Assembly: GCF_010560025.1 (NCBI RefSeq)
Contig: NZ_SAIY01000001.1
Coordinates: 186,001-250,000 of the forward strand
Direction of reading: 5' to 3'
DNA: 64,000 nucleotides
Source: Verrucosispora sioxanthis
GTDB lineage: Bacteria; Actinomycetota; Actinomycetes; Mycobacteriales; Micromonosporaceae
In this document: positions 1 through 8,943 of the stretch, in pieces
Position numbering within the stretch: the first letter of the stretch is position 1
Layout of the letters: each line of letters opens with the position of its first letter
Position numbers and translations under genes: made by a program
Notes under the pieces: model-generated
Told to the model about the DNA's origin: nothing
Databases searched by the model: none
The model's input: only the letters and a program-made list of their open reading frames with translations

Positions 1-2
1 GG

Positions 3-338
3 CGGGAGTCGGCCAGTCCGCTGGTGGCCGCGGTGGCCGGCGAGATCGTCACCCGGGTCGGCGACCCGGAGGCCGGTGAGGAGATGCCGGTCATCGAGCC
101 CGCGGACCCGCGCGGCTACGCCGAGGACGTGCTGGGCCGGGCCAAGGAGGCGTCGGCGCTGCTGGCGGCCAAGGTGGACGAGGGCGAGGCGGGCGCGTAC
201 CGGCACTGGCTGGTGGAGATCGCCGACCAGGTCGTCGGCGCCGCCAGCACCGGCGGCGTACTCGGCCTGGGCGGTACCGAGGTCAGCCCCTCCGAACGCC
301 GCTTCCGCGACCGCCTCTCCCAAATCCTCAACGACTGA
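3..338 (+). CDS. C-terminal part of an unrecognised actinobacterial protein (5' end outside window)
   Basis: The reading frame is open from the first full codon of the window, so this is the tail of a longer gene. No start can be assigned; the GTG at 24 is internal or fortuitous. About 111 residues are visible. They are acidic and helix-rich, and end in a segment with HWLVEIADQV, a glycine-rich GVLGLGGTEVS loop and a charged last helix. I do not recognise the family, and no catalytic motif or membrane segment is visible. It is followed by a long hairpin that could terminate it. Confidence 0.6.
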   Translation, partial: RESASPLVAAVAGEIVTRVGDPEAGEEMPVIEPADPRGYAEDVLGRAKEASALLAAKVDEGEAGAYRHWLVEIADQVVGAASTGGVLGLGGTEVSPSERRFRDRLSQILND

Positions 339-359
339 CCCCACCCCACCCCCAACCCC

Positions 360-420
360 GTCGATCATGAGGTTGGCGGCGGTGTTGATCTCAGAAACTG
401 CCGCCAACCTCATGATCAAC
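360..420. repeat. 18-bp perfect inverted repeat, GATCAnGAGGTT-type hairpin
   Basis: Arms at 363-380 and 400-417 are perfect complements (GATCATGAGGTTGGCGGC and its complement) with a 19-nt loop. The element sits between two converging genes and could act as a bidirectional terminator. The first half of its arm, GATCAnGAGGTT, recurs in the hairpin at 44450-44504, so it may belong to a dispersed intergenic palindrome family. Confidence 0.8.
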
Positions 421-441
421 TAGTTGGATTGGGGGGTGGGG

Positions 442-1206
442 TTAGGCGATTCGGCGGGGGAAGAGGAGGGCGGAGAGGAGTACGGCGAGGGCTAGCAGGG
501 CGAGGCACCAGAGCGCCGCCCGGGTGGGTGCGGTGCCGACCGGGGTGTTCAGGAGGAGGCCGCGCAGCGACTCGATGACCGGGGTGACCGGCTGGTGCTC
601 GGCGAAGCCCCGCAGCCAGCTGGGCATGGTCTCGACCGGTACGAAGGCACTGCTCGGATACGGCAGGAACATCACGATGAAGGTGTATCCGTTGGCCGCC
701 TCCGGGGTCCGGGCCAACAGGCCGAACGCCGCCGACAGCCAGGACACCGCCAGCAGGAACAGCAGCAGCACCCCGGCGGCGGCCAACCAGCGCAGTGGCG
801 CGACGGCCGGCCGGAACCCGATGGCCACCGCCACCCCCAGCACCAGCACCGTGGAGACGGTGTTGCGGGCCACGCTCGCCACCACGTGCCCGGCGAGAAT
901 CGAGGTGGCACCGACGTCCATCGTGCGTAGCCGCTCGATCATCCCGGTGGTCAGGTCGGTGGTGACGCTCACCGCCGTGCCGGCCGCGCCGAAACCGGCG
1001 CAGAGCAGCAGCACACCGGGCACCACGTAGGTCACGTACGCCGAACCGGTCTCGATCGCCCCGCCGAAGAGGTAGACGAAGAGCAGCATCAGGATCACCG
1101 GCAGCAGCAGCGAGGTGAGCAGCGCGTCGACGTTGCGCCGGGACAGCCGGACACAGCGGCCGACCATCACCGCGGCGTGCGTCGGCCGGACGGTCAGCTC
1201 AGACAC
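442..1206 (-). CDS. ABC-2 type exporter permease (DrrB-like)
   Basis: A 254-residue integral membrane protein with about six hydrophobic segments, as expected for the permease half of a DrrA/DrrB-type drug exporter. The N-terminus (residues 1-30) is cytoplasmic and basic. The ABC-2 signature region around TTGMIERLRTM lies near residues 86-96, before the third membrane segment. The start is a GTG that overlaps the 3' end of the upstream ATPase gene by 8 nt, so the two are translationally coupled and should form one transporter. Substrate is unknown. Regulation is probably through the divergent TetR-type gene. Confidence 0.92.
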   Translation of the reverse strand: MSELTVRPTHAAVMVGRCVRLSRRNVDALLTSLLLPVILMLLFVYLFGGAIETGSAYVTYVVPGVLLLCAGFGAAGTAVSVTTDLTTGMIERLRTMDVGATSILAGHVVASVARNTVSTVLVLGVAVAIGFRPAVAPLRWLAAAGVLLLFLLAVSWLSAAFGLLARTPEAANGYTFIVMFLPYPSSAFVPVETMPSWLRGFAEHQPVTPVIESLRGLLLNTPVGTAPTRAALWCLALLALAVLLSALLFPRRIA

Positions 1207-2164
1207 CGGCCACCTCCCGCTCGGGGCTCGCCGGCCGACCGGTGAGGGTGAAGAAGACGTCGTCGAGGGTCGCCTCCCGGACGGTGAACCGGACCACCCC
1301 GTGCCGGTCCGGATCGACCTCGTCGAGCAGGCCGCGTACCTGGGGGGCGCTGCCGTCGGTGGCCACCGACAACGCCAGCCGGGCCGGTTCGCGGTGGGTG
1401 ACCCGGTCGCCCAACCGCCGGGCCGCCTCGGCGAGCCCGGCAGCGTCGCGCCAGGTCAGCTCCAACCGCTGGGCACCGAAACGGCGCTTGAGCTCGGCCG
1501 CCGTCCCCTCGGCGGCGAGCCGGCCGCCGTGCAGCACCATGATCCGGTCAGCCAGGCGGTCGGCTTCCTCCAGGTACTGCGTGGTGAGCAGCACCGTCAC
1601 CCCGGCGCCGGCCAGCTCGCCGATCACCTCCCACAGCGCCTGCCGGCTGCGCGGGTCGAGACCGGTGGTCGGCTCGTCAAGGAAGATCACCGACGGAGCG
1701 CCCACCAGGCTGGCCGCCAGGTCGAGGCGTCGCCGCATCCCGCCGGAGTACGTCACCACCCGCCGGCCGGCGGCGTCGGTCAGGTCGAAACGGTCCAGCA
1801 GAGCAGTGGCACGGGCGCGGGCCGCCGGAGCGCTCGACCCGGCGAGGCGGGCCAGCATGGTCAGGTTCTCCACGCCGGTCTGCCCGTCGTCGAGCGCCGC
1901 GTGCTGGCCGGCGAGGCTGATCGTCCGGCGTACCCGCCGCCGCTCGCGCACCACGTCGTGGCCGGCGACCCGGGCGGTACCCGAATCCGGTCGGGTCAGC
2001 GTCGCCAGGATGCGCACCGTGGTGGTCTTGCCGGCTCCGTTCTGCCCGAGCAGGGCATGCACCCCGCCGGTGGGCACCCGCAGGGTCAGCCCGTCGAGCA
2101 CGACGTGGTTCCCGAAGGACTTGCGCAGGTCGACCAGCTCGACCGCTGGCGGTCCATGCACCAT
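1199..2164 (-). CDS. ABC exporter ATP-binding protein (DrrA family)
   Basis: 321 residues. The sequence shows Walker A (GQNGAGKT, residues 40-47), a Q-loop (Gln87), the signature YSGGM (139-143) and Walker B VIFLDEP (159-165). The switch histidine is replaced by glutamine (TTQYLEEAD), as is usual in DrrA-type daunorubicin exporter ATPases. The C-terminal ~90 residues match the extra domain of that family, ending in a TLDDVFFTLTG motif. The ATG at 2164 has GGAGGG seven bases upstream. Upstream in-frame codons run through the operator region and are not coding. It partners the membrane subunit immediately downstream. Confidence 0.94.
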   Translation of the reverse strand: MVHGPPAVELVDLRKSFGNHVVLDGLTLRVPTGGVHALLGQNGAGKTTTVRILATLTRPDSGTARVAGHDVVRERRRVRRTISLAGQHAALDDGQTGVENLTMLARLAGSSAPAARARATALLDRFDLTDAAGRRVVTYSGGMRRRLDLAASLVGAPSVIFLDEPTTGLDPRSRQALWEVIGELAGAGVTVLLTTQYLEEADRLADRIMVLHGGRLAAEGTAAELKRRFGAQRLELTWRDAAGLAEAARRLGDRVTHREPARLALSVATDGSAPQVRGLLDEVDPDRHGVVRFTVREATLDDVFFTLTGRPASPEREVAGV

Positions 2165-2181
2165 GAACACCCTCCCTATTC

Positions 2182-2219
2182 TGCGTACCTCATACGCTCT
2201 TATGCGTAGACCATACGCA
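2182..2219. promoter_or_regulatory. Two tandem 17-bp palindromic operators between exporter and TetR regulator
   Basis: Two copies of TGCGTA-N5-TACGC(A/T) occupy 2182-2198 and 2203-2219, with centres 21 bp apart (two helical turns). They fill most of the gap between the divergent ATPase and TetR genes. A TATGCT -10-like box for the regulator lies at 2225-2230, directly next to the second site. The arrangement suits cooperative binding of two TetR-type dimers that would repress both directions. Confidence 0.8.
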
Positions 2220-2258
2220 GAAGATATGCTGGCGGTCAACGCCGGCCTGGGAGGTGGA

Positions 2259-3035
2259 GTGGGCGAAGACATCGAGCTGCCCGAGAACGTCGCGCTCGCC
2301 TGGGGGCTGCGTGACCGTCCGAGCCGTGGCCCGAAGCGCAGCCTCAGCCTCGACCAGGTGGTCGCCGCCGGCATCCAGATCGCGCAGGCCGAGGGGTTGA
2401 CGGCGGTGTCGATGAGCCGGGTGGCAGGCGAACTCGGCGTGGCCACGATGTCGCTGTACCGGTACGTGCCCACCAAGCACGACCTGCTCGACCTGATGGT
2501 GGACACCGCGTACGGCCCGCCACCGCGCCCGCGCGGGGCCGACGAGGGCTGGCGGCCGGCGCTGGCCCGATGGGGTGAGGGCAACGTCGCCGCGCTGCGC
2601 CGGCAGCCCTGGATGCGGCACGTGCCGATCACCGGCCCACCGATCAACCCCAACCAGGTGCGGTGGCTGGAGTACGGGCTCGCCGCGCTGCGCGGCACCG
2701 GCCTGCGCGCCTCCGAACGGATCGCCGCGATCATGCTGGTCAGCGGGTACGCCCGCAGCTGGGCCACGCTCACCGCCGACATCGCCGAGGCCGCCGCCCG
2801 GACCGGGCGGACCCCGGAAGAGGTGGGCCTGCGCTACTGGCAGCACCTCGCCGTGCTCACCGCGCCCGGCCCCTACCCGGCGATCCACGAACTGCTGGCC
2901 GAGGGCGACGAGTACGACGACGACGTCGACCTCGAATGGCGGTTCGGGCTGGGCCGGATCCTCGACGGCGTGGCAGCCATGATCGAGACCCGGGCCACCG
3001 ACCCGTCCGGTTCCGGTCCGCCCGACGGTGGTTGA
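2259..3035 (+). CDS. TetR/AcrR family regulator, exporter repressor
   Basis: 258 residues. An N-terminal helix-turn-helix (VSMSRVAGELGVATMSLYRY, about residues 45-65) is followed by a long alpha-helical ligand-binding region of the TetR C-terminal type that often controls DrrAB-like exporters. GTG 2259 is chosen because GGGAGG lies 4 nt upstream. The alternative ATG at 2226 overlaps a TATGCT -10-like box and has no ribosome site. It is transcribed away from the ABC genes across the double operator, so autoregulation plus control of the exporter is likely. Its 3' end stops 9 nt short of the converging topoisomerase gene. Confidence 0.9.
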   Translation: MGEDIELPENVALAWGLRDRPSRGPKRSLSLDQVVAAGIQIAQAEGLTAVSMSRVAGELGVATMSLYRYVPTKHDLLDLMVDTAYGPPPRPRGADEGWRPALARWGEGNVAALRRQPWMRHVPITGPPINPNQVRWLEYGLAALRGTGLRASERIAAIMLVSGYARSWATLTADIAEAAARTGRTPEEVGLRYWQHLAVLTAPGPYPAIHELLAEGDEYDDDVDLEWRFGLGRILDGVAAMIETRATDPSGSGPPDGG

Positions 3036-3044
3036 CGCTCTCGG

Positions 3045-4028
3045 TCAGGTCCGCGCCAGCAGGGTCAGCACCGCCCGCTCGGCCTGCTCCGGCGAGGTCG
3101 CCCCGGTCACCGGAGCGACCACCCCGTCGTGGAAGAGATCCACCACCCTCGGGTCCACGTACGAGGCGCGAGCCACCGTCGGCGTGTTGCCGAGCAACTC
3201 CGCCACCTGTCGCATCACCGCCGCCACCGCCCGGCGGCGAGCGGTCACCGAACGGGCGGAGGCCAGTGCTGCCAACTCCGTCGCCGCCCGTACCGTCGCG
3301 TGCCAGGTGCGGAAGTCCTTCGCGGTCATCTCGCCACCGCTGGCCTCGCGGAGATAGTCGTTGACCTCGTCGGCGCGCACGTCCCGCCACTGCCGGCCGT
3401 CCCAGTAACCGAACAACCGGTCGGCCGACCGCCGCCGCCGACGCAGGTCGGTGAGCACCCGGCACAACTGCGGGTCGGAGATCAGCCGGACCTGCTCGAT
3501 GCCACCCTTGGCCGGGAACTCGAACAGCACACACCCCTGGCGCAGCCGGGCGTGCTCGGGGCGCAGGGTCGCCACGCCGAACGTCGGATCCTCGCCGGCG
3601 GCGTACTGGTCGCTGCCCACCCGGAAGGCGCCCATGTCGAGCAGCCGGGTCACCGTCGCCAGCACCCGCTCGCGGCGCAGCCCGCGTACCGTCAGGTCGT
3701 GGCCGACCCGCTCGCGCAGCAGCGGCAGCCGGCCCGCCACCTCCAGCACGTGGTCGAACTTCGCCTCGTCCTGCCGCTGCCGCCACAGCGGGTGGTAGAG
3801 GTACTGCTTCCGGCCGGCCGCGTCGACGCCGATGGCCTGGATGTGCCCGTTCGGGTACGGCGAGATCCACACGTCCCGCCAGGCCGGCGGGATGACGAGG
3901 GCGCGCAGCCGGGCCAACTCGTCGGGGTCGCGTACCGGCTCGCCGCGCGGGTCCAGGAACGACCAGCCCCGGCCCCGCCGACGCCGCCGATATCCCGGCC
4001 GACCCGGATCGCTACGCCGCAACCGCAC
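3045..4028 (-). CDS. DNA topoisomerase IB (eukaryotic-like, poxvirus type)
   Basis: 327 residues, the usual length for bacterial type IB topoisomerases, which relax supercoils through a 3'-phosphotyrosyl intermediate. The N-terminal recognition domain carries WSFLDPRG...RDPDELARLRALVIPPAW. The catalytic core includes RKQYLYHPLW, FEFPAKGG and KDFRTWHATV, and the catalytic tyrosine sits in the motif SYVDP at about residue 290. The start is taken as GTG 4028, because the frame further upstream lies inside the preceding glycosyltransferase. The two genes overlap by 17 nt, making this the last gene of the minus-strand operon. Confidence 0.92.
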   Translation of the reverse strand: MRLRRSDPGRPGYRRRRRGRGWSFLDPRGEPVRDPDELARLRALVIPPAWRDVWISPYPNGHIQAIGVDAAGRKQYLYHPLWRQRQDEAKFDHVLEVAGRLPLLRERVGHDLTVRGLRRERVLATVTRLLDMGAFRVGSDQYAAGEDPTFGVATLRPEHARLRQGCVLFEFPAKGGIEQVRLISDPQLCRVLTDLRRRRRSADRLFGYWDGRQWRDVRADEVNDYLREASGGEMTAKDFRTWHATVRAATELAALASARSVTARRRAVAAVMRQVAELLGNTPTVARASYVDPRVVDLFHDGVVAPVTGATSPEQAERAVLTLLART

Positions 4029-4963
4029 GGTCCACCCGCACCACCCGTTCCACCTCGTCGACCGCGGCCAGCACCTCGTCCACGCCGAGGGCGACCATCG
4101 TGGGATGGTCACCTACCCCGTCCCACTCCGGCCATGCCCGCGCGCCGGCCCAGAGTGCCCGGTGCCGTCGGCGCTCCGGCGGTGGGCCCCAGCGCGCCGG
4201 CGGGACCGGACCGAACAGCACCACCGACGGGGTGGGTAGCCGGTGGCCAGATGCGCCACCCCGGTGTCCCCCGCTGACCACCAGGCGCGCTCCGGCGATC
4301 AGCGCGGCGAGCTGGGCCAGGTCCGTCCGGCCGGCCAGCACCGCGGCGGTGGGCAACCCGGCCCGGTACGCGACCCGAGCGACCAGGTCCCGCTCCGACG
4401 CGCTGCCGGTCAGCACCACCCGGTGCCCCGCCCGGTCAGCTCCCGGGCCAGGGCCGCGCACCGGGCGGCCGGCCAGCCCTTGGCCGGCTCCTTCGGAGGC
4501 GGGGTGCAGCACCGTGAGCCCGCCTGCCGCGCTCGGACCCAGCCGGCGCAGGTCAGGTATCAGTCGGGTCGGCCGCAATGTCATACTCGCGCAACAGCCG
4601 GCACCAGCGCGACACCTCGTGCTCGTCGTCGTCCCACTGCGGCCCGTCGGCGTGCGGCGCCTCGGCGTTGGCGAAGGCGATCAGCCGGCCGGGACGGGCG
4701 GCGGCCAGCAGCCGGTGCGACCGCGGACCCCGGCCGTGCAGGTTGACCGCCACCGCCACCCGCCCGGCAGGCCGGGCCAGCCGGTCCAGGCCATCGGTGG
4801 GCAACAGCCGGTCCACCCCGCCGACCAACTCGACAAGCGGCCCCAGCCAGGCCGGCGCGGCGAGCACCAGTTGCTGGTCCGGGTACGCCGCCCGCAACGC
4901 CCGCACCGCCGGGACCGCCGTGGCCAGGTCACCGACGCCGAGGGCACGCAGCGCCAAAATCAC
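4012..4963 (-). pseudogene. Glycosyltransferase family 9 (heptosyltransferase-like), frameshifted
   Basis: The ATG start overlaps the upstream SDR stop (ATGA). The N-terminus ALGVGDLATAVPAVRALR is typical of GT9 ADP-heptose:acceptor heptosyltransferases. The first frame ends in a stop near 4553. The protein then continues in another frame with GHRVVLTGSASERDLVARVA and TPSVVLFGPVPPARWGPP. The segments LHPASEG... and VVSGGHRGG... show further shifts (expected LHPG and VVSGDTGVAHLA). At least five small indels are needed to restore one 315-residue protein. Family motifs survive in every fragment, which favours sequencing error over true decay. Confidence 0.75.
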
Positions 4964-5645
4964 GGGTACGACGTCTCCCGATCGGCGCAGACCACCATCT
5001 CGCGGATCGCGCAGCCGGCCGGCTGGGACAGGGCGAACATGACGGCGGCGGCGGTGTCGGCCGGATCGTTGAGGACCGCGTCCGACCCCGGCCGGTACTG
5101 CGGATCGCGTTCGTCGAAGAAGGCCGTCCGCATCCCACCCGGGATGAGCAGCGTGACACCGACCGTGCCGGCCAGTTCGGCGGCGAGCGCCCGGGTGAAG
5201 CCGACCACCCCGAACTTCGCCGCACAGTACGCCGTCGCGTCGCTTACCGCCTTGATGCCGAGGGTGGAGGCCACCGTCACGACGGTGCCCCGGGAGGCGG
5301 TCAGGAACGGTAGCGCGGCCCGGATCACCGCGGCGGTCGCCAGCAGGTCCACGGCGACGATCCGGTCCCAGGTCTCACCGGGCACGTCGGCGAGCCGGCC
5401 GGGCACGTCGATGCCGGCGGCGGTGACCACGGCGTCCAGCCCGCCCACGCGCTCGGCCAGCTCGCGGTGGCGGCCTCGGCGCGGCGGCTGTCAGCCAGGT
5501 CGCACTCCAGCAGGGACCGGGCCGGCGCCTGCCGATCCAGCACCAGCGGCCGACCACCGGCGGCGGCCACCGCCGCCACCACCGCCGCACCCAGTCCGCT
5601 GGAGCCGCCGGTGACCAGCACCGTCCGCCCGCTCCTCACGCTCAC
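4960..5645 (-). CDS. Classical short-chain dehydrogenase/reductase, one frameshift
   Basis: An approximately 228-residue classical SDR. The N-terminal half shows the cofactor motif TGGSSGLG and a following CDLAD. The frame is broken near 5450-5465, after which GGLDAVVTAAG, the catalytic Ser in VASTLG and the YCAAK motif follow in a second frame. The start GTG 5645 overlaps the hldE stop as GTGA, and the gene ends by ATGA overlap with the following GT9 gene, so it lies inside the sugar operon. It is too short and of the wrong class for HldD epimerase. A sugar or sugar-nucleotide oxidoreductase role is inferred from context only. Confidence 0.82.
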
Positions 5646-7068
5646 CGGGTGGCCTCCGTTCGGGTGGCCGTCGCGGCGATCATCTCGGTGGTGGACCGCC
5701 CGTCCAGATAGGGCACCACCACCGTGTGACCGCCCCACCGGCGCAGGATCTCCGCCTCCGGCAGGTCGGCGCCGTCACCGCCGCCGGTCGCGTAGTCCCC
5801 GCCCTTGACCCAGACGTCCGGGCGCAGCCAGGACAGCGCCGCCTCCGGTGTCGGCTCATCGAAGATCATTACCGCGTCGACGCAGCTCAACGCGGCCAGC
5901 AGCCGACTTCGGTCGTCCTGGCGCATCACCGGCCGGTCCGGTCCCTTGAGGCCGGTGACGCTGGCGTCGGAGTTGAGGCACACGATCAGGCAGTCGCCGA
6001 GTTGCCGGGCGGCCTGCAACGTCGCGACGTGGCCGGCGTGCAGCAGGTCGAAGCAGCCACCGGTGGCGACGACCGTCCGCCGGCGGCGCGGACCTGGGCG
6101 ACCACGGCGGCCGACGCGGCCACCCCGACCCGGTCACCGGCCACCGCAGCGTGCACCGCCTGCGGGGCGCGCCGCACCGGCGCCGGCAGGGCCGTCGCCA
6201 CCCCACCGTCCGCCACGTACGCCGACGCCTCCGCCACCGCCTCCTGCACCGCCTCGGAGACCAGCGCGCCACGGGCCAGGGCGAGACCGGCGGCCACGGC
6301 GAACCGGTCACCCGCGCCGCAGGTGTCCTCTCGGCGGCCACCGGGCCGCGCACCATCAGCGGCGTCGATCCGGCGTGGCTGAGCAGCGCGCCGTCGGCGC
6401 CGAGCGTCACCGCGACCGCCCCCGCGCGCCACCGCTGCCGCAGCCGCTGCGCACCCTCGGCGGCGGTGGCCAGCCGGGTGCCGCTGACCGGCGCCTCCAT
6501 CAGCTCCCGCACCTCCGCCTCGTTCCGGGGTGACCAGGTTCGCCCCGGGTACCGCGGCGGGTCCACGAGGTGCGGGTCCCGGACCAGCGGAGCGCGGATC
6601 GGGCCAGGGCCGCCCGCAGCGCCGGCTGCCGTGCCACCGCGCGGCCGTAGTCTTGGCCACCACCACCGATGCCCCGCTCCAGGACGCGTAGCACCGCCTC
6701 GCCCGGCTCCGCCAACTCCCCCGCCCCGCCGCCCCGGTCATGGCGTAGCGGCACCCGGCCCCCGGACCGCGCCGATCTTCTCCGGGGTGGCGCCGGCCCA
6801 GCCGCAACGGATAGACCTGCACCCCGGCGGCGGCGAGCAGCACGCTCAGCCGGGCCCCGCCGGCATCGTCGGCCAGCGCGGTCACCAGCACCACCTCGGC
6901 ACCCTGTGCGGCGGCGAAGACGGCGGAGAGTCCGGCACCGCCGGGCCGGTCCACGTGTGCGATCTCGTCGAGCACGGGCACCGGCGAGTCCGGACAGAGC
7001 CGGTTGACCACCCCCTCCACATCCCGGTCGAGCAGGGTGTCGCCGACCACCACCACGGGTCCCGTCAC
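5642..7068 (-). pseudogene. hldE: Bifunctional heptose 7-phosphate kinase / heptose 1-phosphate adenylyltransferase, multiply frameshifted
   Basis: GTG 7068 follows a GAGGAGG site. The first frame reads VVVVGDTLLDRDVEGVVNRLCP with a PGGAG motif, as in PfkB-type heptose-phosphate kinases. Later fragments in other frames give EAEVRELM, VTLGADGALL and the kinase active-site motif DTCGAGDRFA. The last frame gives the cytidylyltransferase-like domain (CLIVCLNSDASV, KGGDYATGG, VVPYLDGRSTTEM). The HxGH region of that domain is itself split by a shift, reading CCTPATS where LLHAGHV is expected. Together they match HldE, which activates heptose for ADP-heptose synthesis. The span is not a multiple of three, and about five or more indels are required. 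Confidence 0.72.
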
Positions 7069-7078
7069 GTTCGCCTCC

Positions 7079-7731
7079 TCACGCCTGCACCGGCCGGACG
7101 GTACCGCCGTCCAGCACCACCTCGACACCGGCCCGCACCGGACCGGCCGCCGGCGCCGCCGGGGCCGGCTGATCCCCCATCGCCTGCTCGACGTACTCGC
7201 AGAGCAGGTGACTGGAGACCAGGTGCAGCTCCTGGACCACCTGGGTGTCCGGCGAGTCCACCGCGAGCACCTCGTGACACGCCTCGGCGAGCGGGTTCGG
7301 CGCCGGCCCGGTGAACGCCCAGCAGCGCAGGCCCGCCTCCCGACCGGCGCGGGCGGCGGTGAGCAGGTTGCCGCTGCCGCCGCTCGTGGACAGCAGCAGC
7401 AGCACGTCGTCGGGTCGGCCGTGCGCGCGGACCTGCCGGGCGAGACCTCCTGGTAGCCGTAGTCGTTGCCGATCGCGGTCAACGCCGACGTCTCGGCGCA
7501 GCGCGATGGCCGACAGCGGCCGACGGTCGTCGCGCAGCTTGCCGACCAGTTCGGCGGTCAGGTGTTGCGCCTCGGCGGCACTGCCACCGTTGCCGGCGAC
7601 GAGCAGCCGGCCGCCGTCGGTGAGCCGTCCGGCGGAACCGCGCCCCCACCGGGCGAGCAGCGGCTCGCAGCGGCGGAACGGCGGCAGTGCCGCGGTCGGA
7701 GGTGGGCCAGATGCGCGTCGAGCAGACTCAT
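7079..7731 (-). pseudogene. gmhA: Sedoheptulose-7-phosphate isomerase (SIS domain), frameshifted
   Basis: ATG 7731 overlaps the stop of the upstream GT4 gene by one base (TGATG). Fragments in alternating frames give MSLLDAHLAHLRP, LLVAGNGGSAAEAQHLTAEL, LTAIGNDYGYQEV, LLLLSTSGGSGNLL and a C-terminal HLVSSHLLCEYVEQAM. These are the diagnostic GmhA motifs, including the active-site NGGSA loop. GmhA makes D-glycero-D-manno-heptose 7-phosphate, the substrate of the HldE kinase encoded next. At least three indels disrupt the frame, two of them bracketing the GNDYGYQEV segment. Confidence 0.8.
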
Positions 7732-8943
7732 CAGGCCACCACCCGGTCGGTCGACGCACCGCGGCCACCTCGTCGTAGACCTCGGCGAGGCGCTGCGCGG
7801 TGACCGTCCGAGTAGTGCCGGCGGGCGCGGGCCCGCGCCGCGCCCGCGTACGCGAACCAGGATCCGGTCGTCGAGCAGCGCCCGCAGCGCCGCACCCAGC
7901 GCGCGCGGATCCCGCGCCAGGACCAGGTCCCCGGTCACGTCGACCACCGTGTCCCGCAGGCCGCCGACGGCGGTGGCCACCACCGGCACCCCGCAGGCCA
8001 TCGCCTCCAGCGGGGTCAACCCGAACAGGGGCTCGTACCAGGGCGCGGCGACCAGGATGTCCGCCGAGCGGTACCAGCGGCCCATCTCCTCCCGGGGCAC
8101 CGCGCCGACCAGGCGGACCCGGTCGGCGACGCCGCAACTGCCGGCGAGGGCCCGCAGCCGCCGGGCGTACGGGTCGGTCTCCAGCAGGCCGGCCGGCGGA
8201 CCACCGACCACCACGCACTCGGCCTCGGGTACGTGCGCCATCGCCCGTACCACCGTCTGGAAGCCCTTGCGTTCCACCAGCCGGCCCACGGTGAGGATCC
8301 GGGGCCGCCCGGGCTCGCGCTCGGCGGCCGGCCCCAGCGGGGCGAAGGTGGCGAGGTTGACACCGGACGGGATGACGGTCATCGCCGACCGGGGCACCCC
8401 CATCCGGACCAGCTCACCGACCTCGTCGCGGCACTGGGCGATGACCCGGTCCACCGAACGGCCCAGCTGACGCTCGTAGCCGATGCGCCGCGCCGGGCTG
8501 GTGTCCTGCACGCCCTGGTGACGACGCTTCACCGCGCCGAGCGCGTGGTAGGTCTGCACCACCGGCACCCCGGTCTGCCGGCCGGCCTCCAGCGCGGCCA
8601 GCCCACTCATCCAGAAGTGTGCGTGGATCACCTCGGGCACCCAGTCCCCGCCCCGCCACCGGTCGACGAGCCAGGCGCCGAACGGGCGCATGTGCGGCAG
8701 CAACGCGTCCTTCGCCAGCGGCTCGGCCGGCCCGGCCGGCACGTGCACCACGTCGTAGCCGTCCGGACTGCGTACCGTCACCGGCAGGTCCACCGCGTCG
8801 CGGCGGGTGTAGACCCGCACGTCGTGCCCGGCGGCGGCGAGCGCGGCGGAAAGCTCCGCGACGTGGGTGTTCTGGCCACCGGCGTCCTCGCCGCCCAGGA
8901 TGGCGAGCGGGCTGGCGTGCTCCGAGATCATCGCTATCCGCAT
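7731..8943 (-). CDS. GT4-family glycosyltransferase, C-terminal tail frameshifted
   Basis: The start ATG 8943 is preceded by GGAGGA. About 360 codons are intact. They show an N-terminal GGxxxH-type donor loop (GGEDAGGQNTHVAELS), the acceptor-side HAHFWMSG, and GRLVERKGFQT then EPLFGLTPLEAMACG containing the EX7E retaining glycosyltransferase motif. This is the layout of MshA/sucrose-phosphate-synthase-like GT4 enzymes. The frame is lost near 7855, and the last ~40 codons (TVTAQRLAEVYDEVAAVR) continue in other frames up to a TGA overlapping the gmhA start. Sugar and acceptor are unknown; operon context suggests a heptose-containing glycan. Confidence 0.85.

Noticed and set aside
4960..5645. 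SDR as the HldD epimerase missing from the heptose operon
   Set aside because: Length and motifs (TGGSSGLG, YCAAK) are those of a classical SDR, not of the ~310-residue extended SDR HldD.
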